Below the pieces are notes generated by a model. That model had not been told where the DNA came from. It searched no databases and saw only the letters and a list, made by a program, of their open reading frames with translations. A program made the position numbers and the translations under genes. A DNA stretch of 40,217 nucleotides, taken from positions 1-40,217 of the forward strand of contig JAOBWM010000046.1 in the NCBI GenBank assembly GCA_025463365.1, given 5' to 3'. Below are positions 15,411 through 23,711 of the stretch, one piece after another; within the stretch, counting starts at the first letter, position 1, and each line of letters begins with the position of its first letter. This DNA comes from Acidimicrobiales bacterium. Its GTDB lineage: Bacteria > Actinomycetota > Acidimicrobiia > Acidimicrobiales > Iamiaceae.

Positions 15411-17342
15411 TCAGAGGGTCGCCCCGTAGGAGTTGCTGTCGAGGAAGAAGGCGGCGACACCATCGGGGCCGTCGGCATCGAAGGCCGCGACGGCATCGCT
15501 GAAGTCGGGCTTGGTGGGCATCGTCTCGAGCATCCCGAGGCCGATCAGGGTCGCGTCCACCGGCGGAGCGAGGACGCGCTTGCCCTCGCTCGATTCGGAG
15601 AACTGCACCATCAGCTGGCCCCGGCTCATGCCGCCGGCGAGCTTCGCCGTCCAGTGGGCGAGGCCCGGGCCATCGGGCTTGCGCTGGAGGACGTTGCCGT
15701 ACACCAGCTTCACGAAGTCCGAGTTGGCGGGGCTGCCGTACTTCGTCTTGAACTCCGAGGACTTGGCGAACTCGGTGGCGATGGGGCCGAGGTTCGTGCC
15801 GGTGGCGTGCTTCTTGACCCAGTGGTTCAGGCCGGCGAGGTCGGCCTCTCGCAGGAAGAACGCGGTGTACAGCCGAGCCACCGGCTCACGATCCTTGGCC
15901 CACGCCGGATCGTGGGCGAGCGTCGCGATGACGTGGACGGTCGTCGCCCGACCTCCGTTGATGGCCGAGATCCGGCCGGCGACCGCGCTCGGAGGCTGGC
16001 CGAAGCGGCTGACGAGGGTCGAGGCGAAGTCCTGCAGCGACGGATGCGGGCCGATCGACTCGGGCAGCCGGACGAACACGTCGTCGTGGCCGTTGGTGTC
16101 GGTGGGGACGAGGTTCGTGCCCTCCGAGCCGAACGCGATCACCGAGCCGTCCCCACTGATCGTGAGCGCGTTCGCGCTTCCGTTCGACAAGGTGCCCGAC
16201 GTCGAGCGGTCCACCGCCGCCAGCGAACCACCGATCACCTTGCGGGCGAACACGTTGGTCTGGGCGCCGTTGGCGCCGGCGACGAGGTTCGTGGCGTCCG
16301 ACAGGAACGCGATCCACGTGCCGTCGTTGCTGATCACCGGCGCGAAGGAATCGTCATCGGGCTTCGTGGAGCCGGCGCCCAGGCTCATCCGCACCGTGGT
16401 GACGGTCTGGAGATCCTCCACGAACACGTCCTCATGGTTGTTCGCGTCGCTCGGCGCCAGGTTCGTCGCCGCGCTCGTGAAGGCGACGTGGCGACCATCC
16501 GCGCTGGGGCGGCCCTCGTTGCTGACGCTGTTGGGCTGGACCCCTCCGGTACCGGTGATGCGGACCGTCGTCCCGAGGGTGAGGTTCCGTTCGAAGACGT
16601 CGTCGATGTTGTTGGTGTCCTGGGCGACGAGGTTGCCGCCCTGCGACGTGAACACGACGTGCTTGCCGTCGGCGCTGATGTGCGAAGCATGGCTGTCGCC
16701 GTTGGCGCCCACCTCGGCGCTCGAGACGTCGACGCGTTGCGTCGCCGCGGGGGCGAGCGTGCGGGCCCAGATCCGGCCGCTCTGGCCGGTCCACGCCACG
16801 ACCTTTCCGTCCGCGCTCATGCTCGCCTCGTGGCCGAAGACGTTGTCCAGCGTGGTGCCGGTCAGGACGTTCACGCGGGTGGTGGTGTCGGCGACCTGGT
16901 CGCGCACGTACAGCTCGGGCCCGGTGTGAGGGGCCGGTGCCAGGTTGGTCGCGATCGTCACGAACGCGACCCGGTTCCCGTCGTCGCTGACGCCCACCGG
17001 CACGGCCTGGTTGTTCGCGAACTCGCCTTGGGGCGTCCACGATGCCGGCGTGCTCTTGCCGGTGAGCAGGTCCTGGACGAACACGTTGGCCGAGTTGGCG
17101 ACGTTCTCGAAGGCGACGTAGCGGCCGTTGGCCGAGAGCACGGGAGCGAGCGCGCCATTGGTCAGTTGGCCGCCGTTCCCGTCCTGGGCGACGCGGACGG
17201 TGAACGTGCGGGTGTTGCCGACGCCTCCGGCCCATGCCGGTGCCGTGGCGACGGGCGCGATGGCCGCGACGGCCGCGACGGTCGCGGCGACGGCGAGGGC
17301 GAGGCTGGTGGAGGCGGTGCGACGAAGGGGCGTGGTGGCCAT
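15411..17342 (-). CDS. Secreted seven-bladed PD40/TolB-like beta-propeller with DUF4214 domain
   Basis: A 643-residue exported protein. A signal peptide of about 38 residues ends in APAWA. Seven copies of the PD40 strand motif follow: SANGRYVAF, SDDGNRVAF, SADGKVVAW, SADGKHVVF, SADGRHVAF, SNDGTWIAF and SGDGSVIAF, each trailed by a TNLxxxDxNxxxDVFV-like segment. That number fits a closed seven-bladed propeller (about 45-430), as in TolB-type binding scaffolds. The C-terminal part (about 445-615) is a DUF4214 domain, with RLYTAFFLREADLAGLNHW and YGNVLQRKPDGPGLAHWTAK as its paired helical units. It shares this domain with the protein at 1551-3446 but not the N-terminal half. ATG 17342 opens the signal peptide. 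The upstream region contains two inverted repeats. Binding partner unknown. Confidence 0.82.
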   Translation of the reverse strand: MATTPLRRTASTSLALAVAATVAAVAAIAPVATAPAWAGGVGNTRTFTVRVAQDGNGGQLTNGALAPVLSANGRYVAFENVANSANVFVQDLLTGKSTPASWTPQGEFANNQAVPVGVSDDGNRVAFVTIATNLAPAPHTGPELYVRDQVADTTTRVNVLTGTTLDNVFGHEASMSADGKVVAWTGQSGRIWARTLAPAATQRVDVSSAEVGANGDSHASHISADGKHVVFTSQGGNLVAQDTNNIDDVFERNLTLGTTVRITGTGGVQPNSVSNEGRPSADGRHVAFTSAATNLAPSDANNHEDVFVEDLQTVTTVRMSLGAGSTKPDDDSFAPVISNDGTWIAFLSDATNLVAGANGAQTNVFARKVIGGSLAAVDRSTSGTLSNGSANALTISGDGSVIAFGSEGTNLVPTDTNGHDDVFVRLPESIGPHPSLQDFASTLVSRFGQPPSAVAGRISAINGGRATTVHVIATLAHDPAWAKDREPVARLYTAFFLREADLAGLNHWVKKHATGTNLGPIATEFAKSSEFKTKYGSPANSDFVKLVYGNVLQRKPDGPGLAHWTAKLAGGMSRGQLMVQFSESSEGKRVLAPPVDATLIGLGMLETMPTKPDFSDAVAAFDADGPDGVAAFFLDSNSYGATL

Positions 17343-17375
17343 GGTTCGAGCATGTGACCTTCCGGCCCGAGGGTC

Positions 17376-17394
17376 TTGAGCACCACCTGCTCAA
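17376..17394. promoter_or_regulatory. Perfect inverted repeat TTGAGCA-N5-TGCTCAA, candidate operator
   Basis: Arms of 7 bp around CCACC form a 19-bp dyad whose near edge is 34 bp upstream of the ATG at 17342. Size and position are typical of a dimeric repressor or activator site controlling the propeller-DUF4214 gene. The cognate regulator is not apparent in the window. Confidence 0.5.
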
Positions 17395-17449
17395 TTCCCG
17401 GTCGGGCGGTCCACGGGCCGCCTGAGCAACGGCGCGCGGCCGGCAAGCA

Positions 17450-17497
17450 CATCGGCCGGCCGCGGTCGGGGCGGGATACCGACGCGGCCGGCCGATG
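17450..17497. repeat. 15-bp perfect inverted repeat in a divergent promoter region
   Basis: CATCGGCCGGCCGCG (17450-17464) is exactly complementary to CGCGGCCGGCCGATG (17483-17497), with an 18-nt spacer that can itself extend the stem after a bulge. It lies between two divergently transcribed genes, where no terminator is expected. Possible roles are a regulator-binding site, a cruciform, or a leader hairpin of the rightward gene, which starts 124 bp further on. Confidence 0.75.
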
Positions 17498-17620
17498 GCG
17501 ACACCCGTTCTATCCAGTTGCCCCGAACCTTCCCAAACCGCCCATCCGAAGGGCCTGACCAGGCGCCGATCAGGGGATCGAGCCGGTCTGCTGGGGAGCC
17601 GGGACGGGGAGGGAACCGCC

Positions 17621-18238
17621 ATGACCGATTCCCCCACCCTGACGGCCGTCGCCCTCAACTGCACCCTCAAGCGCAGTCCGGCCCCGTCGAGCACCGACCG
17701 CCTCGTCGGCCTGCTGGTCGAGGCCCTCGGCGAGCACGAGATCCCGACCGAGGTGATCCGAGTCGTGGATCACGACGTCCGTGAGGGGGTCTCCTCCGAC
17801 GAGGGGGACGGCGACGAATGGCCCGCCATCCGCCGGAAGATCCTCGATGCCCGGATCTTCCTGCTCGCCGGCCCGATCTGGCTCGGCAACCCCTCGAGCG
17901 TCACGCGCAAGGTGCTCGAACGCCTCGATGCGTTCCTCTCCGAGGAGGACGACGACGGCCGACCCATCGCGTCAGGTCGGGTCGCCATCAACGCGGTGGT
18001 GGGGAACGAGGACGGCGCGCACAACGTCGGCGCCCAGGTGTTCCAGGCCCTGGCCGACGTGGGCTTCACCATCCCGGCCGGCGGCCAGGCCTACTGGGTC
18101 GGCGAGGCCATGGGATCGGTGGACTTCAAGGATCTCGACGAGGTTCCCGACGCGGTGGCCGAGACGGTGAAGACCGCGGCCGCCAACGCCGCCCACCTCG
18201 CTCGCCTGCTCCACACCAGCAACTACCCGGCGGCTTGA
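17621..18238 (+). CDS. Flavodoxin-like NAD(P)H-dependent FMN reductase family protein
   Basis: A 205-residue cytoplasmic protein with a flavodoxin-type fold. After the first strand (TAVALNCTLK) comes the FMN phosphate-binding loop with Ser/Thr residues (KRSPAPSST). AGPIWLGNPSSVTRKVLERLD (about 82-102, in two parts) is the second FMN-contacting loop and helix of the NADPH-dependent FMN reductase and WrbA-like group. The third loop is VVGNEDGAHN. It probably transfers two electrons from NAD(P)H to a quinone, azo compound or flavin; the substrate is unknown. ATG 17621 is preceded by a strong GGGGAGGG. It is transcribed away from the propeller gene, and the 278-bp divergent gap holds the two inverted repeats described. 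Confidence 0.8.
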   Translation: MTDSPTLTAVALNCTLKRSPAPSSTDRLVGLLVEALGEHEIPTEVIRVVDHDVREGVSSDEGDGDEWPAIRRKILDARIFLLAGPIWLGNPSSVTRKVLERLDAFLSEEDDDGRPIASGRVAINAVVGNEDGAHNVGAQVFQALADVGFTIPAGGQAYWVGEAMGSVDFKDLDEVPDAVAETVKTAAANAAHLARLLHTSNYPAA

Positions 18239-18249
18239 GGGGCCCGTCC

Positions 18250-18255
18250 TAAGGT
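18250..18255 (+). promoter_or_regulatory. TAAGGT -10-like box upstream of the lyase-glycosyltransferase gene
   Basis: TAAGGT fits TAnnnT and lies 24 nt before the GTG at 18280; transcription would begin near 18262 and give a short leader holding the GGGAGGG Shine-Dalgarno. No clear -35 was assigned. Confidence 0.35.
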
Positions 18256-18279
18256 CGCGTCGATGGGAGGGCGAGCGAC

Positions 18280-20940
18280 GTGACGACGGCGGGCGAGCTG
18301 GCGCGGCGGTTGGTCGAGGCCACGGTGGGGGCCCTCGAGGCCGCCGAGGCCTCCCACCTCGGGGGCTGGCGGATCCCACGGACCTTCGCCGGGCACGCGG
18401 TGCTCGCCGACGTCCGCGCCGACGTGTGCTTCACGTTGCACCACCTGGCCGAGGCGGGCGTGGCCGAGGTGGCGGGCCGGCCGGTGGACGACGTGCTGCG
18501 CACCGTGCTCGCCGAGGTCGACGGGCGTTCGACGCACACCTTCTTCTCGTACCGGATCGCCGAGACGCTCGGACGGTTCGGCGCCCTCGCCGGCAACCCG
18601 CTCACCGACGGCTTCACCGACGAGCAGGTGCGACAGCTCGTCCTCGCCGTCGACAGCTCGGACTGGCTGGAGCTCCTCGATGCCGCGGTGCTCCCGCGCA
18701 ACTACGCCGCGGTGCTGGCGCGCTGCGAGCTGGGCCGGGTCTCGCTCGGGTTGGCCGACGACGAGTCCCGACTCGACGACCTCGTCGGCCGCATCGCCGC
18801 CGTCCTCGGCGGCAACCCCCGCTTCGCCCTCGACGACTCGAACGACCGCATCGGCCGCTACGACATCTACTCGGCCGACGTCTGGCTGTTCTGCGAGCCC
18901 CTGGCGTCGCGCATCGGCCCGCTGTGGGGCGCCGGCCTCGACGCCGCCCTCGAGCTGGTGGCCTCGGTCGGTGCCCGCGACGGCACGGCGGTGGCATGGG
19001 GCCGATCCACGGGGGATCTCGGCGCAGCTGTGACGTTGGAGCTGGCGGCCTTGGCACTGTCGACGGGCCGGACCGGCTCGCTCCCGCCGGCGGCCTGGTT
19101 GCGCCGAGCCGCCGATGCGACCGAGACGCTGGTCCGGGGCTTCGACGCCGACGGCGTGGCCAACGCCCATCGCCACCGCGCCCAGGACGCGTACCGCGGC
19201 CCGGAACGCCGGCTGCAGTTGACCTTCGACCTGCTCGGGAAGATGGCGTGGGCGGCGGGGGCCTTGCAGCACACCGATCCCGAGCTGGTCGCGAGCGGTG
19301 TCGCCGAGGCGTACCCGGCGGGCGACCGGTGGGTGTCGTTCGAGGACGAGCGGCCCGGCGGCGCGTGGGCGCACCGGTCGGCCGGCGCCGACTTCGTCGT
19401 CCCCTTCGTCGGCACCACGCGGAGCCACTACCTGCCGGCGCTCCACCAGCCCGGCACGTGGGAGGTGCCGGTCGACCGCGACCTCCCGACGTGGACGCCG
19501 CTCGTCATCGCCGGGCTCGGCCGCTACACCGCGGGTGGCCTGCCCGTCTCGCTCGACCATGAGGCCGGCTCGGTGACCGCTCGGTGGGACGGCTTTCCTG
19601 TCTCGGGCCGGGGGCTCGACGGCGACGACCCCGGGCCACCCCTCGCCGGCTCCCGCACCGCCCGGCTGTCGGTCGACCGGCGCACGATCGTGCTCGACGA
19701 TCACCTGACGTTCGAGCGCAGCCCTCATGCCGTGAGCCTCGCCATCGGCGAGGTGGCCGACCGGCCGCTCCACGTCGAGTGGGTGTGCGGCAGCGGCCAC
19801 GCCGCCACGACCGTCACCGTCGACGGCCTCGCCGAGTGGCGCACGCCGTGGTCCGAGCTCGCCCGGGCCCACCAGCTCGATCTCGACCCGGCCATCGAGC
19901 TTCGCTACCAGGCCAGGGTCACGCCGTTGCTGCGGGCCGCGTCCACCGCCTTCGGCCACCACTACCACGAGTCGCTCTACGGTCCGATGGCCGATCGCGT
20001 CGTCGGCCGCCCCACCCCCGTCGGCTGGGATGCCGTACCCGACCCGGGGTATCGCCACCTCGACCTGCTCCACCTCCACTGGCCGGAATGGGTGGCGTTC
20101 GACGACCTCGACGCCCACCGCCGGATCATCGGCGACCTCGCCGACCATGCGATCCCGGTGGTCTGGACGGCCCACAACCTCACGCCGCACGACAAGCGCG
20201 CCGAGGTGTACGAGCCGATCTACGCGGCATGGGCCGCATCGGTCGACGCCGTGATCCACCACTCCGCATGGGGGGAGCGGGTGCTACGGGAGCGCTACGA
20301 CTTCGGTCCGCGCTGCCGCCACGAGGTCATCCCCCACGGCCACTTCGGCGACCTCTGGACCCGGGCCGGCCTCCCCGATCGAAGCGGGGCCGAGGCCGGG
20401 CTCGGCCTCGAACCGGCGCCGCTGCGGATCGGCATCGTCGGGGCACCGCGCACCGAGAAGCTGGTCCAGGTGGTCCTCGACGCCGTCGCGGCCAGCAGCC
20501 GCACCGACGTCCAACTCGTCTGCTGGTCCCTCGGCCCGCACGACGTGGTGCCCGACGACCCGCGCATCGCCATCGCCGAGCGGTACCGCATGGTCGACCG
20601 CGCGGCCTACGCCGTGCGGCTCGCGGCGTGCGACGTCCTCGCGCTCGTCTTCGACCCGGACGGCGAGATGCTCGCCACCGGTGCTGCCGCCGATGCGATC
20701 GGCCTGGCCCAGCCGGTGCTGCGATCCGACTGGGGCTACCTCGTCGAGACCCTCGGCGATGCCGGGATCGCGGCCGGCCACAGCGTGGCATCGGTGGCCG
20801 CGGCGATCGACGCCCTCACCCCGGAACGCCTCGCGGCGGCGCGGGCCGCAGCCGAGCGCCGCCGCCGGGAGCTGGCCTGGGAGACCCTGGCGACGCGGAC
20901 CGCCGATCTCTTCGAACGAGTGGTGCTCGGTGAGCCCTGA
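18280..20940 (+). CDS. Two-part protein: DUF2264/heparinase-like half fused to a GT-B glycosyltransferase
   Basis: An 886-residue protein without signal peptide or membrane segment. The first half (about 1-400) is alpha-helical and Trp/Tyr-rich, with GRYDIYSADVWLFCEPL and DGTAVAWGRS, resembling the alpha/alpha-toroid DUF2264 family related to polysaccharide lyases and hydrolases. A beta-rich stretch (about 400-560) follows, as in the sandwich domain behind such toroids. From about residue 590 the sequence is a GT-B glycosyltransferase: DLLHLHWPEW, VVWTAHNLTPH, then VIPHGHFGDLW, a nucleotide-sugar half starting LRIGIVGAPRTEK, and the acidic DPDGEMLATGAAADAIG near the donor site. It may trim and extend the same glycan or bind it through the toroid. 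GTG 18280 is supported by GGGAGGG 7 nt upstream. The domain call for the first half is moderate; the glycosyltransferase call is firm. Confidence 0.7.
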   Translation: MTTAGELARRLVEATVGALEAAEASHLGGWRIPRTFAGHAVLADVRADVCFTLHHLAEAGVAEVAGRPVDDVLRTVLAEVDGRSTHTFFSYRIAETLGRFGALAGNPLTDGFTDEQVRQLVLAVDSSDWLELLDAAVLPRNYAAVLARCELGRVSLGLADDESRLDDLVGRIAAVLGGNPRFALDDSNDRIGRYDIYSADVWLFCEPLASRIGPLWGAGLDAALELVASVGARDGTAVAWGRSTGDLGAAVTLELAALALSTGRTGSLPPAAWLRRAADATETLVRGFDADGVANAHRHRAQDAYRGPERRLQLTFDLLGKMAWAAGALQHTDPELVASGVAEAYPAGDRWVSFEDERPGGAWAHRSAGADFVVPFVGTTRSHYLPALHQPGTWEVPVDRDLPTWTPLVIAGLGRYTAGGLPVSLDHEAGSVTARWDGFPVSGRGLDGDDPGPPLAGSRTARLSVDRRTIVLDDHLTFERSPHAVSLAIGEVADRPLHVEWVCGSGHAATTVTVDGLAEWRTPWSELARAHQLDLDPAIELRYQARVTPLLRAASTAFGHHYHESLYGPMADRVVGRPTPVGWDAVPDPGYRHLDLLHLHWPEWVAFDDLDAHRRIIGDLADHAIPVVWTAHNLTPHDKRAEVYEPIYAAWAASVDAVIHHSAWGERVLRERYDFGPRCRHEVIPHGHFGDLWTRAGLPDRSGAEAGLGLEPAPLRIGIVGAPRTEKLVQVVLDAVAASSRTDVQLVCWSLGPHDVVPDDPRIAIAERYRMVDRAAYAVRLAACDVLALVFDPDGEMLATGAAADAIGLAQPVLRSDWGYLVETLGDAGIAAGHSVASVAAAIDALTPERLAAARAAAERRRRELAWETLATRTADLFERVVLGEP

Positions 20941-20980
20941 GCGCCCCGAGTCTCCCCGAGCCTTGTGTGGCCTTGCGCGG

Positions 20981-20986
20981 TAGCCT
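20981..20986 (+). promoter_or_regulatory. TAGCCT -10 box for the membrane hydroxylase gene
   Basis: TAGCCT (TAnnnT) ends 8 nt before the ATG at 20995, and no Shine-Dalgarno precedes that ATG. A leaderless or near-leaderless transcript is likely. Confidence 0.45.
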
Positions 20987-20994
20987 GCGCGGCC

Positions 20995-21624
20995 ATGACG
21001 GGAGTCGGGATCGTCGGCGGGTTCGTGGCCGGGTTCTTCTTGTGGGGGTTCGCCGAGTACCTGCTCCACCGCTTCGCCATGCACCACCTCCGGGGCAAGG
21101 GGATGATGAGCCGGGAACACCTGGAGCACCACGTTCGAGCGTCGTGGACGTGGTCCTCGGTGTTCCTGTTGAGCTGGTCGGGGATGTTGCTGGTGGGGTT
21201 CGCCCTGTGGGCGCCGCTCGGCTGGGCGCTGGTCGACACCTGGTTCGGGCTGTCGGTCGCGATCGGCTGGACCGCGGGTTACTTCTTCTACGAGTACCAG
21301 CACGCCATGGCGCACCTCCAGGCTCCCAAGGGCCGGTACGGCACCTGGCTGCGCCACCACCACTTCCACCACCACTTCGGCCACCCGATGGCGAACCACG
21401 GCGTGAGCTGGCCGCTGTGGGACCACGTGTTCGGCACGTTCGAGGATCCGGGCCTGGTGCGGGTGCCGCGCCGCCTCGCGATGACGTGGCTGGTCGACGA
21501 CGACGGCGAGATCCTGCCCGAGTACGCCGATCGCTACGCGCTGGTCGGCCGAGCCGCGACCGACGAGCGGCTGGCCGCGCTGGACCGGGCACGGGCGTTC
21601 GCGTCGGTCGCCCCGACCGAGTAG
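20995..21624 (+). CDS. Fatty acid hydroxylase / sterol desaturase superfamily membrane protein
   Basis: A 209-residue integral membrane di-iron protein. Hydrophobic helices lie at about 3-22, 55-75 and 80-100. The histidine clusters of the superfamily are all present: HRFAMHH (His25, 30, 31), HLEHH (42, 45, 46), HAMAH (103, 107), the dense HHHFHHHFGH run (121-130), NHGVS (135) and WDHVFGT (144). These ligate a di-iron centre that hydroxylates or desaturates fatty acids, sterols or carotenoids with O2. Length and the C-terminal soluble tail fit small bacterial members. The ATG at 20995 follows a TAGCCT box by 8 nt. The substrate is not predictable; it may modify a membrane lipid, and the glycan gene upstream gives no firm link. 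Confidence 0.82.
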   Translation: MTGVGIVGGFVAGFFLWGFAEYLLHRFAMHHLRGKGMMSREHLEHHVRASWTWSSVFLLSWSGMLLVGFALWAPLGWALVDTWFGLSVAIGWTAGYFFYEYQHAMAHLQAPKGRYGTWLRHHHFHHHFGHPMANHGVSWPLWDHVFGTFEDPGLVRVPRRLAMTWLVDDDGEILPEYADRYALVGRAATDERLAALDRARAFASVAPTE

Positions 21625-21642
21625 CGCGCCCAGCCGGTCGAG

Positions 21643-21657
21643 GTCACCTCAGGTGAC
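21643..21657. terminator. Hairpin at the junction of two convergent genes
   Basis: GTCACC-TCA-GGTGAC forms a perfect 6-bp stem with a 3-nt loop. The loop (21649-21651) is the stop codon of the leftward response regulator, and the hydroxylase stop is 19 nt to the left. It could serve as a bidirectional terminator, though without T-tracts. Confidence 0.45.
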
Positions 21658-22089
21658 GGGCAGGCGCACGACCGAGATGTAGAAGCTGTCGATCTGGCGG
21701 ATCACGTCGAGGAAGCGGTCGAAGTCGACCGGCTTGGAGATGAAGGCGTTGGCGTGGAGGTCGTAGCTGCGGAGGATGTCCTCCTCGGCCTGGGAGGTGG
21801 TGAGCACCACGATCGGGATGCGGCGGAGGTCCGGGTCCGACTTGACCGCGGCAAGGACCTCCCGCCCGTCGAGGCGCGGGAGGTTCAGGTCGAGCAGCAC
21901 CAGGCCGGGCCGCGGCGCCTCGGTGAACTCCCCCTCCTGGCGGAAGAAGCGCAGCGCCGCCTCCCCGTCGGAGACCACGTGCAGCTCGTTGAGGACCTTG
22001 CTCTCGGCCAAGGCCTCGCGGGTCATGAGGACGTCGCCGGGATCGTCTTCCACCAGGAGGACCTCGATGGGCTTGGTGGTCGTGGTCAT
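21649..22089 (-). CDS. Rcp1-like single-domain response regulator
   Basis: A 146-residue receiver of the Rcp1 type, the partner class of phytochrome-like and CHASE3 histidine kinases. The acidic cluster is Glu14, Asp15, Asp16 in LLVEDDPGD, the phosphoacceptor is Asp67 in LVLLDLNLP, and Lys119 lies in FISKPV. The [10 protein letters not shown] helix and the [20 protein letters not shown] segment are characteristic of this subgroup. There is no output domain, so it acts by protein contact. Its ATG overlaps the kinase stop by 4 nt (ATGA, 22089-22086), so the two are translationally coupled and surely functional partners. It is the last gene of a three-gene signalling operon. Confidence 0.9.
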   Translation of the reverse strand: MTTTTKPIEVLLVEDDPGDVLMTREALAESKVLNELHVVSDGEAALRFFRQEGEFTEAPRPGLVLLDLNLPRLDGREVLAAVKSDPDLRRIPIVVLTTSQAEEDILRSYDLHANAFISKPVDFDRFLDVIRQIDSFYISVVRLPVT

Positions 22090-23711
22090 GGGATGGTCCC
22101 TGCGCTCTCGGTGGGGGTGCCGGTGGGGGTGCCGGTGGGTGTAGCGGTGGGGGTTTCGGTGGGGGTTTCGGTGGGTGTAGCGGGGAGGGTTTCGGTGGGC
22201 GTGGCGGGGAGGGTCCAGCGGATCGTGGTGCCCGGTCGATCGGGGTCGAGGTCGACGTGGATGTGGCCGCCGTGGAACTCCACGATCTTGCGGCACATGG
22301 CCAAGCCGATGCCGGTCCCCTCGTAGGTCTCGCGCGTGTGGAGGCGCTGGAAGATCACGAAGACCCGTTCGGCGTAGTCGGGTTCGATTCCTATCCCGTT
22401 GTCGGAGCAGGTGAACTGCCACAGATCCCCGTCCGGCTCGGCGCGGATCGCGACCACCGTCGGATCGTCCCCGCGGAACTTGATGGCGTTGCCGATGAGG
22501 TTCTGGATCAACACCTCGAGGAGCGTCGGGTCGCCCGGAACGGTGGGCAGCGGGCCGATGTCGACCCGCGCGCCCGATTCCTCGATCTGCTCGCGCATGG
22601 TGTGCACGGCGATGGCGGCGATGGCCGCGAGGTCGACGGGAAGGAACGACGCCGTGGTGCGGCCGACCCGCGAGAAGGCCAGCAGGTCGTTGATCAGCCG
22701 CTGCATCCGCTTGGCGCCGTCGACTGCGAACCCGATGTACTCGTCGGCCCGGTCGTCCAGTTGGCCCTTGTACCGCCGCTCGAGGAGCTGACAGAACCCG
22801 GAGATCTTTCGCAGCGGCTCCTGGAGGTCGTGCGATGCCACGTAGGCGAACTGCTCGAGCTCCTGGTTGGACCGCTCCAGGTCGGCTGCCTGCTCCATGA
22901 GCCGAACGCGGGCCGTGTCCACCACCGCGACCTCGGCGAGGATCCGTTGGCGCATCGACTCCATGTCGCGCCCGAGCGCAGCGATCTCCGGCGCGCCCAG
23001 GACCGAGACCTCGTGGTCCAGGTCGCCGTCGGCCACGATCCGGGCGTCGGCACCGAGCCGGGCGAGCGGCAAGAGCACCCAGCGGTTCAGCATCACCCAG
23101 GTCCCCGCCACGCCGAATCCGAGCAGCGCCACCGCGCTCGACGAGAAGATGGCGAGGTCGCGCGAGCGGGCCGCGAGGCGGTCGCGCGTGGCCCGCCGGG
23201 CGGCGTCGAGACGAGACGCGAGCCGGAGGTACGCGGCCCGCACGCCGTCGAACGCGACCTTGCTCTCCCGCAGCCGCTTGTCGGACACCTGGGTGGCGCC
23301 GTTGGTGCTCGTCTGGCCGATGAGGGGCCGGGCCTGGTCGAGCTGCCAGTGCGTGGCCCGGGCGTCGAAGGTGTCGACCAGCTTCCGCAACGCCGGTTCC
23401 CCCACCAGCAGCCGGCGGACCTCACGCTCCTCCTTGGCCGCGGTGATCTCCCCGCTCCGGTACGGGCCGAGGAACGACGGCTCGGCGGACAGCACGTAGC
23501 CCCGTACGCCGCTCTCCTGGTTCAGGTAGGCGCCGAGCCATCGCTGGGCGGCAAGGGCCGCCGGGTCGATGTGGTCGGCCAGGGCGCGGCGCTGCTCGAG
23601 CAGGCGCTCGAACGTGCTGGCGGAGAGGAGCACCCCCAAGATGCCGATCACCGCGACTGTGCCGTAGACGACCCGGGCCCGGGTCTTGAGGCTCGAGCGG
23701 TCGAGCCTCAC
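22086..23711 (-). CDS. Membrane histidine kinase, CHASE3-like sensor - HAMP - HisKA - HATPase
   Basis: A 541-residue sensor kinase. Transmembrane helix 1 is at about 12-34 ([19 protein letters not shown]) and helix 2 near 190-212. Between them is a helical extracytoplasmic domain with [21 protein letters not shown], the hallmark of CHASE3. A HAMP region, a short coiled coil and HisKA follow, with [12 protein letters not shown] (phosphoacceptor His294), as in phytochrome-type kinases. ATP-binding motifs are intact: [34 protein letters not shown]. The final 35-40 residues are a Pro/Thr repeat ([20 protein letters not shown]) encoded by 12-nt tandem DNA repeats, which is odd for a kinase. It begins at a GTG overlapping the upstream phosphatase stop (GTGA, 23711-23708) and ends overlapping the receiver start, so all three genes are coupled. 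Confidence 0.9.
   Translation of the reverse strand: MRLDRSSLKTRARVVYGTVAVIGILGVLLSASTFERLLEQRRALADHIDPAALAAQRWLGAYLNQESGVRGYVLSAEPSFLGPYRSGEITAAKEEREVRRLLVGEPALRKLVDTFDARATHWQLDQARPLIGQTSTNGATQVSDKRLRESKVAFDGVRAAYLRLASRLDAARRATRDRLAARSRDLAIFSSSAVALLGFGVAGTWVMLNRWVLLPLARLGADARIVADGDLDHEVSVLGAPEIAALGRDMESMRQRILAEVAVVDTARVRLMEQAADLERSNQELEQFAYVASHDLQEPLRKISGFCQLLERRYKGQLDDRADEYIGFAVDGAKRMQRLINDLLAFSRVGRTTASFLPVDLAAIAAIAVHTMREQIEESGARVDIGPLPTVPGDPTLLEVLIQNLIGNAIKFRGDDPTVVAIRAEPDGDLWQFTCSDNGIGIEPDYAERVFVIFQRLHTRETYEGTGIGLAMCRKIVEFHGGHIHVDLDPDRPGTTIRWTLPATPTETLPATPTETPTETPTATPTGTPTGTPTESAGTIP
22110..22217. repeat. Nine tandem copies of a 12-nt unit encoding the kinase Pro/Thr tail
   Basis: Nine head-to-tail units resembling GGTGGGGGTGCC fill 22110-22217; units 1-2 are identical, as are 4-5 and 3 and 6, and the last is degenerate. 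On the coding strand they give Pro/Thr-rich tetrapeptides such as PTGT and PTET. Because 12 is a multiple of 3, copy-number change would lengthen or shorten the tail without a frameshift. Confidence 0.9.
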
